Positions 23,160 to 34,175 of a stretch of DNA of 64,000 nt are shown here, piece after piece. The stretch spans positions 70,060,559 to 70,124,558 of the forward strand of contig CM066739.1 in the NCBI GenBank assembly GCA_033961575.1, written 5' to 3'. Every line of letters begins with the position of its first letter. The stretch's first letter is position 1. The notes below the pieces were generated by a model. It saw only the letters and a list, made by a program, of their open reading frames with translations. It was not told where the DNA came from and made no database searches. This DNA is from Aselliscus stoliczkanus (taxonomy: Eukaryota; Chordata; Mammalia; Chiroptera; Hipposideridae). A program made the translations under genes and the position numbers.

Positions 23160-23750
23160 AGTCCTCACATAACTATGGCATAACCATTTATTTTTCTAAA
23201 ATATATAACATAAATGTTTGTTAGATTTTTAAAGTATTATCAAAAGAAAGGAGAGCAGTAAAGTATTACCTTTAAGTCAAAAGGTAAACTCTAAGCATTC
23301 TTCCTGAATTAAGGTTGTACAAATGCTGCTATACGTCAGGTGACATTTATGAGTTTAGACTTACATGTTGCCATATTGATTCCATTTAAAACCAATTCAT
23401 AACCAAAACTACTGCTCAGAATCAAAATTTTACTCTATATCTTTATTATTCCTACTTTACTTCTACAGCAAACCCAAGAAGAATGTAAATAAGTAAACAT
23501 CCTTTTCCAGAGTTTATTCTAAAATTGCTATATGCTTGTTGAGGATGTAAAAATTAAGATTGTTTAAAACTTAATAATTTTTTTCCCCATCTTTTTTGCC
23601 CATTCCATTTCATTTATCTTGAATGCACTTTTCTTCCTTCAGGAAGCCTTCTCACATTCATTTCATATGATTTTGATCATTCTTTTATCCCCTTTCCCAT
23701 TACACTTTTTATTCAATGCAATGTTATTATTTGTTGTTCCTCTAATTATT
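23160..23750. other. Unique AT-rich sequence, no gene seen
   Basis: No element or exon recognised. Confidence 0.45.
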
Positions 23751-23800
23751 CTTGAATTCCTTTATATATATGTAGATTATATATGTATTATATATAATTG

Positions 23801-23809
23801 TATATGTGT

Positions 23810-23865
<56 letters not shown>

Positions 23866-23906
23866 ACACATATAGGGTCCTATATATTTTACATATATAG
23901 GGTCCT
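23801..23906. repeat. 74 bp perfect AT palindrome with a duplicated right flank
   Basis: 23801-23874 is fully self-complementary: arms tatatgtgtaaaa / ttttacacatata with an uninterrupted (TA)24 centre. The last part of the right arm plus agggtcct is then repeated as a 25 bp tandem (23857-23881 and 23882-23906; one base differs). Such a sequence can extrude as a hairpin or cruciform. The predicted poly Tyr/Ile frame is incidental. Confidence 0.93.
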
Positions 23907-23909
23907 CAA

Positions 23910-24530
23910 GGATGAAAGACAAATCTTTAGTTTGTTCTATTATTCACGGAGAACAATATACTAGTTGTATTGACCAGGTAGCAGTCCATCCCTATTTCTT
24001 TGCCTCTAGTTTCAAATTTCCAACAAATCATGCCTATTCCAATTCAATTATATTCTGTGATGGGAATCTGTGGAATCAGAAGGACAAGGATGTGAATAGC
24101 TCCTCATGTTCTGAAACCTATAGTAGTGAAATCGAGTACTGCTAGCCTTGTTATGCCAAAGAGGCCTAAGATTTCCATGGAGGCAGTGTTGGCTGAGTGA
24201 TCCAGGATCCAAAACCATGGCAATCACAGAAAGGAGAGCTGTGAGAGCAGGTTAGGGATTGGAACACCAATGTGTTAAAACAAACTGGTCAAAAGAATAC
24301 TCATTTTTGTCTTCCCTGAACTCAAGGTGGTTGTTTTTTCAATATTTGCAGAACCCAAACAGGGGTCCACAAGGTTTCTTTGATGGCTACTCCCCTTGTT
24401 ACTTTCATAGGTGTGTTCATGTTTCTGGCATAGGTATTTTTAAAGCAGTCTTAAAAGCCATGAGTTAAGTATGTTGGAATGTCTAGCTTTGGTGGAACTT
24501 CGTGAACCAAGGCTTCACAGGGCTGCTACC
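23910..24530. other. Unique sequence, no gene supported
   Basis: Two frames of 69-77 codons overlap this stretch, without recognised domains or splice framing. Confidence 0.4.
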
Positions 24531-24539
24531 AAAATTGGA

Positions 24540-24665
24540 ATCCTCATTTCCCAGGAAACATTTTGAACTCCTTAAAACTTGACTCTCTTATACTAATTTT
24601 ATTTCTCCCACAGTATTGGCACATAGTAGATGCTAAATACTTGTGGAATTACATAGAAGTTTGCC
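24540..24665 (+). mobile_element. L2 LINE 3' end
   Basis: 'agtattggcacatagtagat' followed by 'gctaaatacttgtggaatta' is the ordinary L2 ending; the upstream 50 bp fits loosely. Confidence 0.6.
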
Positions 24666-24669
24666 TCTT

Positions 24670-25134
24670 TTGAATTTGATATACCTTGAATTAATTGAAA
24701 TTAATTTAAAAAAAATATCCCCTATAGCCTGAATTGAAAATGACATGATAAAGGTAGTGGTCAGACTCATAATTTGGGCATTGTAGTCCAATACTAGTAA
24801 TTATGCATTTTTCTTTGTACTGCTTCTAAAACATTGTAGAGTTTTCCAGACCAAGGATGGTTTCTTGGACTTTGGCCATCCTCTAATTTCCTGAATTGAA
24901 TCTTTCAGTTTGTGAATGATATCTGCAAAGCTTAAAAGATTTTTGTGAAGTGATAAGTTTAGATGATAAATGCTTTGGAGAAACATAATGCAGTTCTTAA
25001 GAATTCTTTAGATTCCAGCCTTTAGGCTTTGTAGAATTACCTATACTTTTCTCTACTTACTTAACAGTTCACATATTATACCTCCTTGTTTAAAAGGGAT
25101 ATATACAACTGAGAATAAATGAAAGCCGTGTGGC
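24670..25134. other. Unique sequence, no gene seen
   Basis: Nothing recognised besides short A runs. Confidence 0.4.

Positions 25135-25183
<49 letters not shown>
25135..25183. repeat. (CA)n microsatellite
   Basis: About 24 uninterrupted CA units. Confidence 0.97.
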
Positions 25184-25185
<2 letters not shown>

Positions 25186-25530
25186 GTAAAGCAATTTAAC
25201 TGGTAAATCTCATCAGGTTTCATGTACTAGTGGGAACCAGAATATCTCTTTCCAGAAGGACAAGTCACAAGCCAAGGGAGCACATGCAAAAATCATTATT
25301 AACTGGAACAGAAGAAAGTTCTCTCCTTAAGGCAGCCATCATATCTCACATGAAAGGTTTTCCCCACTCCCATATTCCTGGAAAGGAGGGGAGGAAAAGA
25401 GGGAGTGAAGAAATGGCAAGGAGAAGGTGAAAGAAGGAAGATCGACTTTGTTCAGACTTTAGTCTATTTCCCGTCTATGAGGGAGAAGCTCAATTCAGCC
25501 ACTGCCTTGTAGGTCCACAGGAGACTGCAA

Positions 25531-25625
25531 GACAGCACCTAGATCTATGGTAATGAGGCCTAAACTTTTTCTTCTTTGGAACCTTATTCATATCACAACT
25601 GGAAAAAATTACCTCACATACACCT
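25531..25625 (+). repeat. Left copy of a ~95 bp direct repeat flanking an L1
   Basis: Starts gacagcacctagatctatgg and ends at 'acctcacatacacc'. It aligns along its length with 26093-26190 at roughly 80% identity by eye, with a few short indels. It lies at the 5' side of the inverted L1, as a target-site duplication would. Confidence 0.85.
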
Positions 25626-25644
25626 TGTTAGGACAGCACCTTTA

Positions 25645-26092
25645 GCATAATCATTTCAAGATCCATCCATGTTGTTGCGAATGGCAGTATTTCATCTTTT
25701 CTGATGGCAGAATAGTATTCCATTGTGTATATATATCAGAGCTTCTTTATCCAATCTTCTATCGAAGGACACTTACAGAAAAAGTAGAGAATCATATGAT
25801 TTCACTGATGTGTGGGATATAAAACTCAAAGCAATAAAGGAACAAGACAAAAAATAAAAAACAAAAACTCATAGATACAGACAATAATTTAGTGGTTACC
25901 CGAGAGTAGGGGGAAGCAGGGGGATGTTAGAAGAAGGTAAAAGGGGTCAAATATATGGTGATGGAAGGAGACCTGACTCTGGGTGGTAAACACGCAATGT
26001 GATATATAGATGATGTATTATAGAATGGTACACTGGAAACCTATGTAATTTTACTAACCATTGTCACCCCATAAACTTAAAAAAAAAAAAAA
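25645..26092 (+). mobile_element. LINE-1 with inverted 5' part (twin-priming type)
   Basis: 25645-25770 is minus-strand L1 sequence ('caagatccatccatgttgtt', 'gaatagtattccattgtgta', 'cttctatcgaaggacactta'). From about 25773 the strand flips to plus ('agtagagaatcatatgattt', 'gatgtgtgggatataaaact') and runs to 'cattgtcaccccataaactt' and a 14 bp A tail. This is the known structure of a 5'-inverted L1 from twin priming. Confidence 0.88.
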
Positions 26093-26190
26093 GACAGCAC
26101 CTAGACCTATAGTACTAGGATGATAAGGCCAAAGTTTTCTCTTCGTAATATCGTTAACATCATGACTGGGAAATTTTACCTCATACACAC
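26093..26190 (+). repeat. Right copy of the ~95 bp direct repeat
   Basis: Begins directly after the L1 A tail with gacagcacctagacctatag and includes 'gactgggaaattttacctca'. The immediate junction with the A tail supports duplication at insertion. Confidence 0.85.
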
Positions 26191-26320
26191 CTACACCTAC
26201 ACACACATACATATGCATCTAGCTACCCACATACACATGTACACACACATGCAACACAGCTACACACATAAACACATACCTCCCTACACCAACATATACA
26301 TACACACTCATACATATTTT
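26176..26320. repeat. Degenerate CA/ACAT-rich tract
   Basis: Imperfect repeats of cacac, catac and acacat. It gives a spurious Thr/His/Tyr-rich frame. Confidence 0.9.
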
Positions 26321-26329
26321 TCTCCCCCG

Positions 26330-26915
26330 ATCCATAAGCCTTGCCCATAAAGAATCTTGTCCTTGCTTAGCCAAACCACTTTCCCTACTTTCAAGAAAAA
26401 GTATGAATTTTTTTTTCTATTGTATGAATATGTATGATACATACTATACTTTGGATCAGCACCGTTTTTACTAGCTGCTCTACTGATCTCAAGGCTCTGA
26501 TTTTATGTTGAATTATCGTTGTTGAACTTTTCAATTCTGTTTCTCTTTCACAATTAGAGTTATGTTTCCTTGGGTTTAGAATGATGATATAAATTTATAG
26601 GACAGTGCGGTTCATTATTTGCTGATGGAAACTTGGTTTCACCTTGACTCATACATATTAAACAGAACCATAAGAAATTGCCACTTTTGAGGATTATGAG
26701 TGGTCAAATCATAGCAATATCACATGGTTAAGCCTAAATATTACTCTGATTTTCACTTAGTGATATTACTTTGGTCACTTATATTATTAAATTCCTCAGA
26801 GGTTCTGTTTATTTTCTTAACCATTTTTTCCCCCTGATAAAGGCTTGTGGTTTTGTTTTCTTTTCTTTTTAAATTATCTATTGTTGATGAGGCCTCTATA
26901 TATATATAGAGAGAA
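26330..26915. other. Unique sequence downstream of the candidate exon
   Basis: On the minus strand this lies 3' of the exon-like frame at 26919-27164. A short palindromic tatatatata tract sits at 26898-26908. No further exon seen. Confidence 0.4.
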
Positions 26916-26918
26916 GAT

Positions 26919-27164
26919 TTATTTCTTAGTTTCTTCCTTCTTGGGCCAATTCTGAATGATCTTTTCCTTCTTAGCCTTGATTTGCTCCTTGCAGAACAGC
27001 CAGAGATCTTTCATGGCAGCAACAGCTATTCCACCTTTAGGATAATTATTTTCAACCAAGGAACATAAGTGATGAGGAATGCCAGGACATAGATCCTTAG
27101 GGAAAGCTGAGATATCAAGGTTGGTATCCTCTGATGAAGCAGTCAGGTTATCACCTATGATAAC
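26919..27164 (-). CDS. Candidate terminal coding exon, unidentified protein
   Basis: On the minus strand a strong splice acceptor (gatttgtttttccag, AG at 27166-27165) is followed in phase 0 by 81 codons ending in TAA at 26921-26919. The peptide starts VIIGDNLTASSEDTNLD. Its middle, PGIPHHLCSLVENNYPKGG, then AVAAMKDLWLFCKEQ, reads like part of a folded helical domain. The end is Lys/Glu-rich (KAKKEKIIQNWPKKE). Unlike other frames here, it is not Ser/Phe/Tyr-dominated and overlaps no repeat. An AATAAA overlaps the stop codon. I do not recognise the protein. It could be the last exon of a minus-strand gene whose other exons lie beyond 27.2 kb, an alternative exon, or a decayed exon. No ATG precedes it, so it cannot start here. 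Confidence 0.38.
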   Translation of the reverse strand, partial: VIIGDNLTASSEDTNLDISAFPKDLCPGIPHHLCSLVENNYPKGGIAVAAMKDLWLFCKEQIKAKKEKIIQNWPKKEETKK

Positions 27165-27342
27165 CTGGAAAAACAAATCTGAGTGAAAGATAAAGTTTGG
27201 GAGCTTGAAATAGTTTCTATTCTAGAATAATATAAAGGATGTGAGGCAATCAAGGACAGCAGGGTAGGAAGGCTCCTGGTGACACTGGATGAATAATAGC
27301 AAAGGAATAATAGTCTCAAAATATTAAAGTATCAGGTTTTTA

Positions 27343-27697
27343 AAATTTTTTATTTATTTACTTTTTAATTAAAATGTACTATGTTGGCAATGGTTAGTAA
27401 AATTACATAGGTTTCAAATCTACAATTCGGTAGTACATGATCTATGTATCACATTGTGTGTTACCACCCAGAGGCCGTTCTCCTCCTATTACCATATATT
27501 GGACCTATTTACCCTCTTCCACCCTCACCCTCCTCCTTTGCCCTCTGGTAACCACTAAATTATTGTCTCTGTCTATGAGTTTTTGTTTATTTGTTTGTCT
27601 TATTCCTTTGTTGTGTTCAGTTTTATATCCCACATATTAGTGAAATCACATGATTCTTGAGAACTGAAAATATATAACATAAAAAAAGAAGAAACAC
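27343..27697 (-). mobile_element. LINE-1 3' end with target duplication
   Basis: 'ggcaatggttagtaaaatta', 'cccagaggccgttctcctcc', 'cctctggtaaccactaaatt' and 'atcccacatattagtgaaat' run in the usual minus-strand order. aaagtatcaggttttt (27326) and aaagtatcagttttt (27698) flank it. It inserted just upstream of the candidate exon at 26919-27164. Confidence 0.9.
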
Positions 27698-27829
27698 AAA
27701 GTATCAGTTTTTAAAAAAATGGATGTAAGCTCAGGAATTTATATGAATATGTTGAAAGACTACCCTATATCTTGTCCACAGTAGATTGAAATAGCCAAGA
27801 ATCAAACTCGGTGTTTAACCACCAGTTGA

Positions 27830-28200
27830 TTTCAGAGTTGTATTGATCAGAATAGGTTGGGTTATGCTGTGGTAATGAAGCAACCCTACAATCTCAGCGG
27901 CTTAAAACAATAAGGATTTATTTCCCACTCATACTATGTAGCTATTGCAGATTGGTTAGCAATTCTTCTCAGTATCATGTTCACTTCAGGCTGAGGCAGC
28001 TACCACTGTCTGGACCATTGTTGGTGATTATGGCAGAGAGAAGAAAAGAAAGGGTGGCACATTCTGAAGTGAATTTTAAAGCTTCTGAAGGGAAGCAAGA
28101 GACATCACTTCTCATATATTTTTGGCCAAAGGAAGTCATGTGACCTTTCATCACTTCTAGGGGGGCAAGGAAGTACAATTTTCCCCACTAAAAGAACTGG
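27830..28200 (-). mobile_element. Old LTR-type repeat, antisense (ERVL/MaLR-like)
   Basis: 'ctacaatctcagcggcttaa', 'aacaataaggatttatttcc', 'gacatcacttctcatatatt' and 'aaggaagtcatgtgacc' follow a common mammalian LTR-like repeat pattern. The paired opposite frames here are incidental. Family not certain. Confidence 0.5.
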
Positions 28201-28204
28201 AAAT

Positions 28205-28965
28205 AATTGGTAGACAGCACTAAAGACTACTATCAGGATTTTGCTAGATTTCTTACATGAAACTTAGGGCATCTATTATGAAGAATTGAACTGGAGGCAG
28301 CAGAATAATTTGAACCTTCAAACCCCTCTAAATCCTCCCTGAGTCTTTCTTGACAGAAAAGTGAGTCTTCTCTGTCTGTTGTCTGAAGAGCTATTTCCTT
28401 TCATACTTTTAGATGCCTATATACCTTCACCTGAAGGAGTTCATGTTGAGAAAGAAGTAGCAATCTCCCTCATGCTCCATGTCTTTTCATCCATGGACCA
28501 TTTATTAGAATTATACCTGGGAATGCCTCAGAATCCCAAATCTACCTTGGAAAGTAAAATTTCACACACAAGAATGGAAGGTAGGAACATGCCAATGTGT
28601 ATTAACCCTAAAGTGGGAAATACATGTGGGAATGGATTTCATGGATGCTTGACTAAGGAGAAAGCAGAATTATTTTAGTTTTATTGAATTTGTCAATCAG
28701 GTTCATGTACCAGAGATTCTATATGAAATAGACTGGCTGGGTTGATTCAGACAATATTCTTTGGTTTTAGGTAACACACATACACAAGCACACACTTAAA
28801 AATGCATTCATTAGTCAAAGAAAGTAGAACGTTAGAAAACAAGAAATATCCGATTTTAGAAATTATAGAAATAGTCAAACCTAGAGGCTCCAGATGATAG
28901 TCTCTTGAGCAAACACCTGAAATACGTGTACATGTATAATAAGGATCTGTTTAAAACAGCTGTTT
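28205..28965. other. Unique sequence, no gene supported
   Basis: The 105-codon plus-strand frame (28361-28678) has no recognised domain. It carries many Met/Cys/Ser codons and lacks splice framing. Confidence 0.4.
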
Positions 28966-28968
28966 TTT

Positions 28969-29074
28969 GTTTTTTTTTTTGAGGGCAGTGTCACTAGCCC
29001 TCATATGTGGGACCTGAACCGGGGCTGCTGGCTTCCCAAGCCAGCGCTTAACCACCGAGCCACTTGGCCGGCCC
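28969..29074 (-). mobile_element. Full-length short SINE (type A), antisense
   Basis: A T-rich run, then 'gagggcagtgtcactagccc', 'gggacctgaaccggggctgc', 'ttcccaagccagcgcttaac' and 'gccacttggccggcccc'. The duplication cagctgtttttt stands on both sides. Confidence 0.95.
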
Positions 29075-29079
29075 CAGCT

Positions 29080-30376
29080 GTTTTTTCTAGGACAGAAATG
29101 CTGTACTGGAAATGAGCAGCACCAGGGGAGGTGGCTGAAACGAGACCAGATTATAATAGGCGGTGGGACTGGCACAATCATCAGGCTGGCCCGTCTGGAA
29201 GAGTGGTCTGGCTTTGCCCACTGGGTTATGAATGGGTTTCCTCAATAAAGATTGGGAGTGGAACAGCCACGTAATATAAAACAAAACAAAACTCCAGGTC
29301 TTGTTCACAGAGGTTTTATTTAAGCCATGAAAAGAAAAAGTCATGCTTAAACCCCTTAGCCAGTTCCCTAACCTAATTGTTTACACTGTCAGGTCCCCTT
29401 GTATGAAGGGAAGACCAGACAATCTTGATGTCAGACCCTGCTGGGACACTTAAAGTGCGTCTGGGAGACGTCAAGATGGCCACACCAAAGAGAAAAACAA
29501 CTTGCTGTGCTTTCCGCCCTGTTTCACTGAGAACCTTTGAGGCCTAACACATGGCACACCTTGGAAAGAGCATATATGCCCACTTGGTGTGTCCTGCTCT
29601 GGCCATTTACCAGGTGACCTGAGAAGCTGCCAGCTTTGACCAAGGCCCACAGCTAGGGAACATGCTCGAGGCAAGAAATATAAAAACACTATTGAGTTAT
29701 TGCTAATCTATGCTCATGGTTGGAAGAGAACTGAGAAAAAAGGAGGGAATGAATTGCTTATACTGCAATTACATGTGCATGTAATTTTCCTGGAAATATT
29801 GGCAGAAGGCGCCTTATATTGGAAGCACATGTTCTCAAATTTGGGAATTCACAAAAATAGTTACTCTCATCCCAGATGAATGAAGCTTTAGAGCCATTTG
29901 TCTACAAAATAGAAATATCTATTAAAAGCACAGGCCAAATATCCTGGTTGTAATTCCTTGGTCGTCTCACAGTTGTGTGGAACTCACATACAGAAATTGA
30001 GGACACAGAATTACACTAGCTTGGTATCTAGGCTCCAGCTACTAAATTTTGTTACTAAATGTGAATTTTCAGGAACAGACATTCCTTTGTTTTGGGGTGT
30101 TATAACCTCAACATCAGGTTAGGTTCCCACTGTGGACATAAATGTGCCTTTAGCTTAATGTTTCACTATTCTTGAGTGTCTATTTTAGTTATTTTTTAAG
30201 TTATATTTGAGATTTTATTGAGCTTATTTGTATTTTTTCTGATACATCATTGTCAATTTAGGGGTTTTTAAAAGTATTATTTATTAAGTCAAACACTATC
30301 ATTTTGGCTGAGTAGGCATTTACTTTTACGCCTCTTTTCTGTCTTAATTTTTAAAACCGAATTATTTCTTCTTTTT
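29080..30376. other. Unique sequence; GC-richer block possibly LTR-derived
   Basis: 29280-29700 is richer in GC than its surroundings. On the minus strand it carries AATAAA near 29321 and a catatatgc TATA-like motif near 29573. No direct terminal repeat or TG...CA ends could be fixed, so an LTR is only suspected. 29700-30376 shows nothing I can name. Confidence 0.35.
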
Positions 30377-30392
30377 CAAAAAGCTACTTATG

Positions 30393-30491
30393 GGGCCGGC
30401 CGAGTGGCGCGGTGGTTAAGCACTGGCTTGGGAAGCCAGCGGCCCCAGTTTGGGTCCCACATATGAGGGCCAGTGACACTGCCTTCAAAAA
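30393..30491 (+). mobile_element. Full-length short SINE (type A)
   Basis: Head gggccggccgagtggcgcgg, stem-loop ctggcttgggaagccag, gggccagtgacactgccttc and a short A tail. The duplication aaaaagctacttatg flanks it exactly (30378-30392 and 30492-30506). Its small divergence from the other copies suggests a young family. Confidence 0.96.
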
Positions 30492-30509
30492 AAAAAGCTA
30501 CTTATGATA

Positions 30510-31410
30510 TCTTATACTTAGGGTAATCATGTAATTTTTTCTTACTAAATATTACATTAGAAGAGAAATAATAAAGATTTTGTTTCATTGTATAGTGGTG
30601 CTATTTTTTCATATTTGCTGTGAAAGGTGACATGGAATTTTATCAGGCTTGATGACAGAAATACTTCTGTGAAAAAATGATAGAATTTCTGAGATATTAT
30701 TTTAAGGAAAGTTAATCTGGGCCTTTTGTTTTGCTTTGCTTTTGAGAGGCGATGATTATAAGCATCTGAGAGAATAAGTCTGTTGAAATGTGGGTATTTT
30801 GTGAAAATGCTTCACTTAGATTCTCTCCTCTATATTTCATGTCACTTGTTGGAATTCTTTACTCACTTACAAGAAGAATGAATTTCTAAGAGCAGCTTTG
30901 AGAAGGTCATTGAACGCATGTGGAAAGAGTAAAAGATAGCGTGACATGCACTGCATATGTTTATAATGATGAAACTTTGCATTCTAAAGAAATGATCAGG
31001 TTTGCCATGTGAAATAGGCCTCAAGAAATATGCTGTCATCCACAAAGGATCCACAGAATTATTAATAAAATAAACACACACGCGTGCGTGCACACACACA
31101 CATATATGGATGGAATATGAAAGTAATTATTAAAAGGGCATAGGGCTTCAAATCCTGAGGGTAGTAGAAGGAGGGACAGAAACCCTCAGCATGGACTGTC
31201 CTCAGATCAGAGCATCTAAGACATTCAACTTTATTTGATTAACCTCATGTTGGCATTATTCAAGTGTCTTTTTTTGTGGAAAGTGTTTATCCCCTCAAAT
31301 CTGAGTCATATTGTAAGTACTCCCCCCTATTATTCCCTTAACTTATTTGCAGGATCTGGGAATGGGGAATGGGAACTGGGGACTGGATGGATGAAGGGGT
31401 AATCATTACC
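30510..31410. other. Unique sequence, no gene seen; CA/CG microsatellite
   Basis: 31073-31107 is an alternating acacacacgcgtgcgtgcaca tract, which could adopt Z-DNA. Otherwise unremarkable AT-rich sequence. Confidence 0.45.
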
Positions 31411-31418
31411 TATCATGT

Positions 31419-31570
31419 ATTCATTCATTCATTCATTCATTCACTTGATACTTCTGAAGCATTCTTCTCATTACTAAGCAGGCAGTAATGAACAAGTCAC
31501 CCTCATCCATGCCTTCCTGGGACTTAGAGTTTGGGAGGGAAGACAAATAGTACTTGACAATAATTTAAGC
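31419..31570 (-). mobile_element. L2 LINE 3' end, antisense, with ATTC repeat
   Basis: (ATTC)6 at 31419-31442 is the expanded antisense L2 terminus, followed by 'aatgaacaagtcaccctcat' and 'ccttcctgggacttagagtt' as in antisense L2. Confidence 0.7.
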
Positions 31571-31679
31571 TGTCAAATTAACGTTCCAACATACAGATAC
31601 TGGGTTGCTTCATAACAGTGTGTTCTATCCTCAGGGTTTGGGGCCAACTGGAGGAAAGGCAAGGCATATTAAGACCTGA

Positions 31680-32110
31680 TGAGGGAGTTAGTGTTAGGCA
31701 GATAAAGAGTAGAAGGTAAGAGGTGGTCAAAGGGGGTTGAGGGATGAATGCCAATAGAAGAGTTTTAAGGAGAGGAAACAACACATGTAAAACAGGAGTC
31801 TAGAGAATGCGAACATAAAGACAGAAAGACCAGTATTACTGGCACATCGCATTTGAGGGAACAAGTAGATGGAGCTAAGTCTGGATAGAAAAGCAGGACC
31901 CATATCGAGGAGAGCCTTAAAAGCCAAGTGAAAATGTTTTCCCCTTATTTGAAAGCTGTGGGAGACCATTGAAGGGTTCATGTGGGTAATGGAAGAGAAT
32001 CGAGACTGGATTGAGGTCAGAAAGAATGCGAGACAAGACTGGAGAACAATGAGGTCAACCCTCGGGTCAATTATCTGAAGGCAGAGCTCACCTGTAATGG
32101 GTTGAAATCC
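31680..32110 (-). mobile_element. L2-like old LINE, antisense, upstream part
   Basis: 'aagcaggacccatatcgagg', 'agagccttaaaagccaagtg', 'tgtgggagaccattgaaggg' and 'ttcatgtgggtaatggaaga' match the usual antisense pattern of this old LINE. The two minus-strand frames of 68 and 136 codons lie inside it and are not genes. Confidence 0.5.
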
Positions 32111-32269
32111 TATACAGAACCCCACAAATGTCTCCAAGTTTAGGGTGGGGTGAAGTGCGAAGGTGGGTCATGGGAAACTAGTTGGCACAAAAACTCAGTG
32201 CCTCAAAGGGCTTCAGAAAGTACTACGATGTTCAAACCTCAGAGGAGCAGAAGACCCCAGGGCTTCCTC

Positions 32270-32415
32270 CCCAGTTACTATGGTTCTCAGTCTTAGAGGC
32301 ACATTAGAATTCCCTGGGAACATTTATGAAACTATTGATGATGGTACCCTATCCTGGGAACCAATAAATCATCATCATGAAACTATGAAAGCTCTCCACA
32401 AGAACTACCAAATTA
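32270..32415 (+). mobile_element. MER5A-like fragment
   Basis: 'tggttctcagtcttagaggc', 'acattagaattccctgggaa' and 'atggtaccctatcctggg' fit a worn MER5A. It occupies the middle of a 119-codon frame, which speaks against that frame being real. Confidence 0.5.
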
Positions 32416-32584
32416 GTCTAATCAAAAGAGTGAGAAAGCGAAGTGGGAGGAGAGAAGATGTAATCTCAATGGTCTTTTCAGTTAGGATAGTTATCTTAAC
32501 CAAAAAAAGAGTGAGCATCTGAAGGTATTGGGCCTGCTACACTGAGTTGCAGAAGAAAGAAACTGTTCGACTCAGCAGGAAGTT

Positions 32585-34175
32585 TCATTGCTACTCTGAC
32601 TGTCTATCCTTAACATTTCTTCTCCGATAGCCAATTTTATCTTTTATTAATATGGCTGGCTCAGTTTTCTTGTATTTAGCATTTGCCTAGTGCATCTTTT
32701 TTCTGTTCTTTTACTTTCACTTTCTAATATACATTATATAGCTGCATTTTCTTCTTTTTATTAATTCAGTCTTACCATGTCTACTTTTAACTTGATGATT
32801 TCCATGTAAATTCCTTTATATTTGTGTTGTCATATATTTGGACTTAATTCTACCATATTTGTCAAGTTTTTGCTCTGCTTCTTTTCTGCAGTATTCTTTT
32901 TATTTTTGATTGATTAATTTTTGTTTCTTTTTTTTCTAGGACCACTTTTTTTTCTCTCCCAACTGACTTGCATCCTTTTATTTTATTTCTATTCTTTTAG
33001 TGGTTATACTCAAAAATTTACTATCCATACCTAACAAAGTCAAAATTGTACAATATTTTCTTAAAATAAAATGTGCAAGTATGAAGTATAACACATAGAA
33101 AAGTGCTAAAATTAGAGGTACATTTTAATAGTTACAAAGCAAATACCTGTGCAAAACTCAGATCAAAAACCATAAACAGTTGCACCTCCAGAAATTTCTT
33201 ATAATTTCATCTGAATCATAAATTGCTCCCTTTTATTGACAAGTCATTCTTATCCTTAATTTATAATAGTTTTCTTGCTTTATTAGTTTTATATACATCC
33301 AAAACAAATAAAGACTTAGTTTTAGTCTCCTTGAATTTTATATAGATGGAATCATACTGCATGTTTTCTTTTATGGCTTGCTTCTTTCCCTCAAGTTTGT
33401 GTCTAAAATTCATTCTTACTTTTTAGATATCTTTAACTACATATGGTTGATTGAGTCATCTTTATTCCTGTGTAGTACTCCATTGTATTATTATGTCACG
33501 ATTTGTTTATCCACTCAACTCTTGATGGCGATTTGGGCTAGTTCCAATTGCTAAAAACTAAATAATGTGGCTAAGAACATTATTGCATGTATACGCTGAT
33601 GCACCATATGCTTGAATTTCTGTCTAAAATGGAATTGTTGTACCCAAGCCAATTATAACTTCAACTATAGTAGATAATGCCAGTTTTCCAAACTAGTTAA
33701 TCCAATTTATATTCCCATATGCTGTGTATAAGAGCTCCTGTGACTACACATCTTCAACATGATATTATTAGTATTTAAATTTTTTTGCCAATCTGGAGGC
33801 TGTATAGTGGTGTCTCACTGTGGTTTTAAAATGCTGATTGCTATAAAAAGAGTAAGCATGCCTCCATATGTTTGCTGGCATTGAAATCTTCTCTTTAGCT
33901 AAGTGCTTATTTCTGTCTTTTACCTACTTTTCTATTGGGTTGTCTCCCTTGTTCTCATTGATCTGCAGGAGCAGTTTTTATATATTCTGGAATTAAGTCT
34001 TTTGATGATTAAATGTTTTAATGCTGTTGAAAGTTATATCTTTTTAAAATTTGACTTTGTAACAGTTGGTTCATGCTACATGAAAGCTCAATTGATTTTT
34101 TTGTGTAAATTTGCATCTAATTGCCTTGTTAGAATCTCTTATTAATTCCCTTGCTACATGAGCAATGACAACATC
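32585..34175 (-). mobile_element. Old LINE-1 (L1M type) 3' region
   Basis: 'ccttgaattttatatagatg', 'gtttatccactcaactcttg', 'aatttctgtctaaaatggaa', 'gccagttttccaaactagtt', tattgggttgtctcccttg and 'tctgcaggagcagtttttat' are the minus-strand L1 3' UTR and ORF2 end, degenerate throughout. Confidence 0.7.

Noticed and set aside
23619..23900. 93-codon frame ending in repeated Tyr-Ile
   Set aside because: The repeated part is the (TA)n palindrome.
31727..32137. 136-codon minus-strand frame
   Set aside because: Lies in an antisense L2-like element.
32163..32522. 119-codon plus-strand frame
   Set aside because: Crosses a MER5A-like fragment and has no conserved motif.
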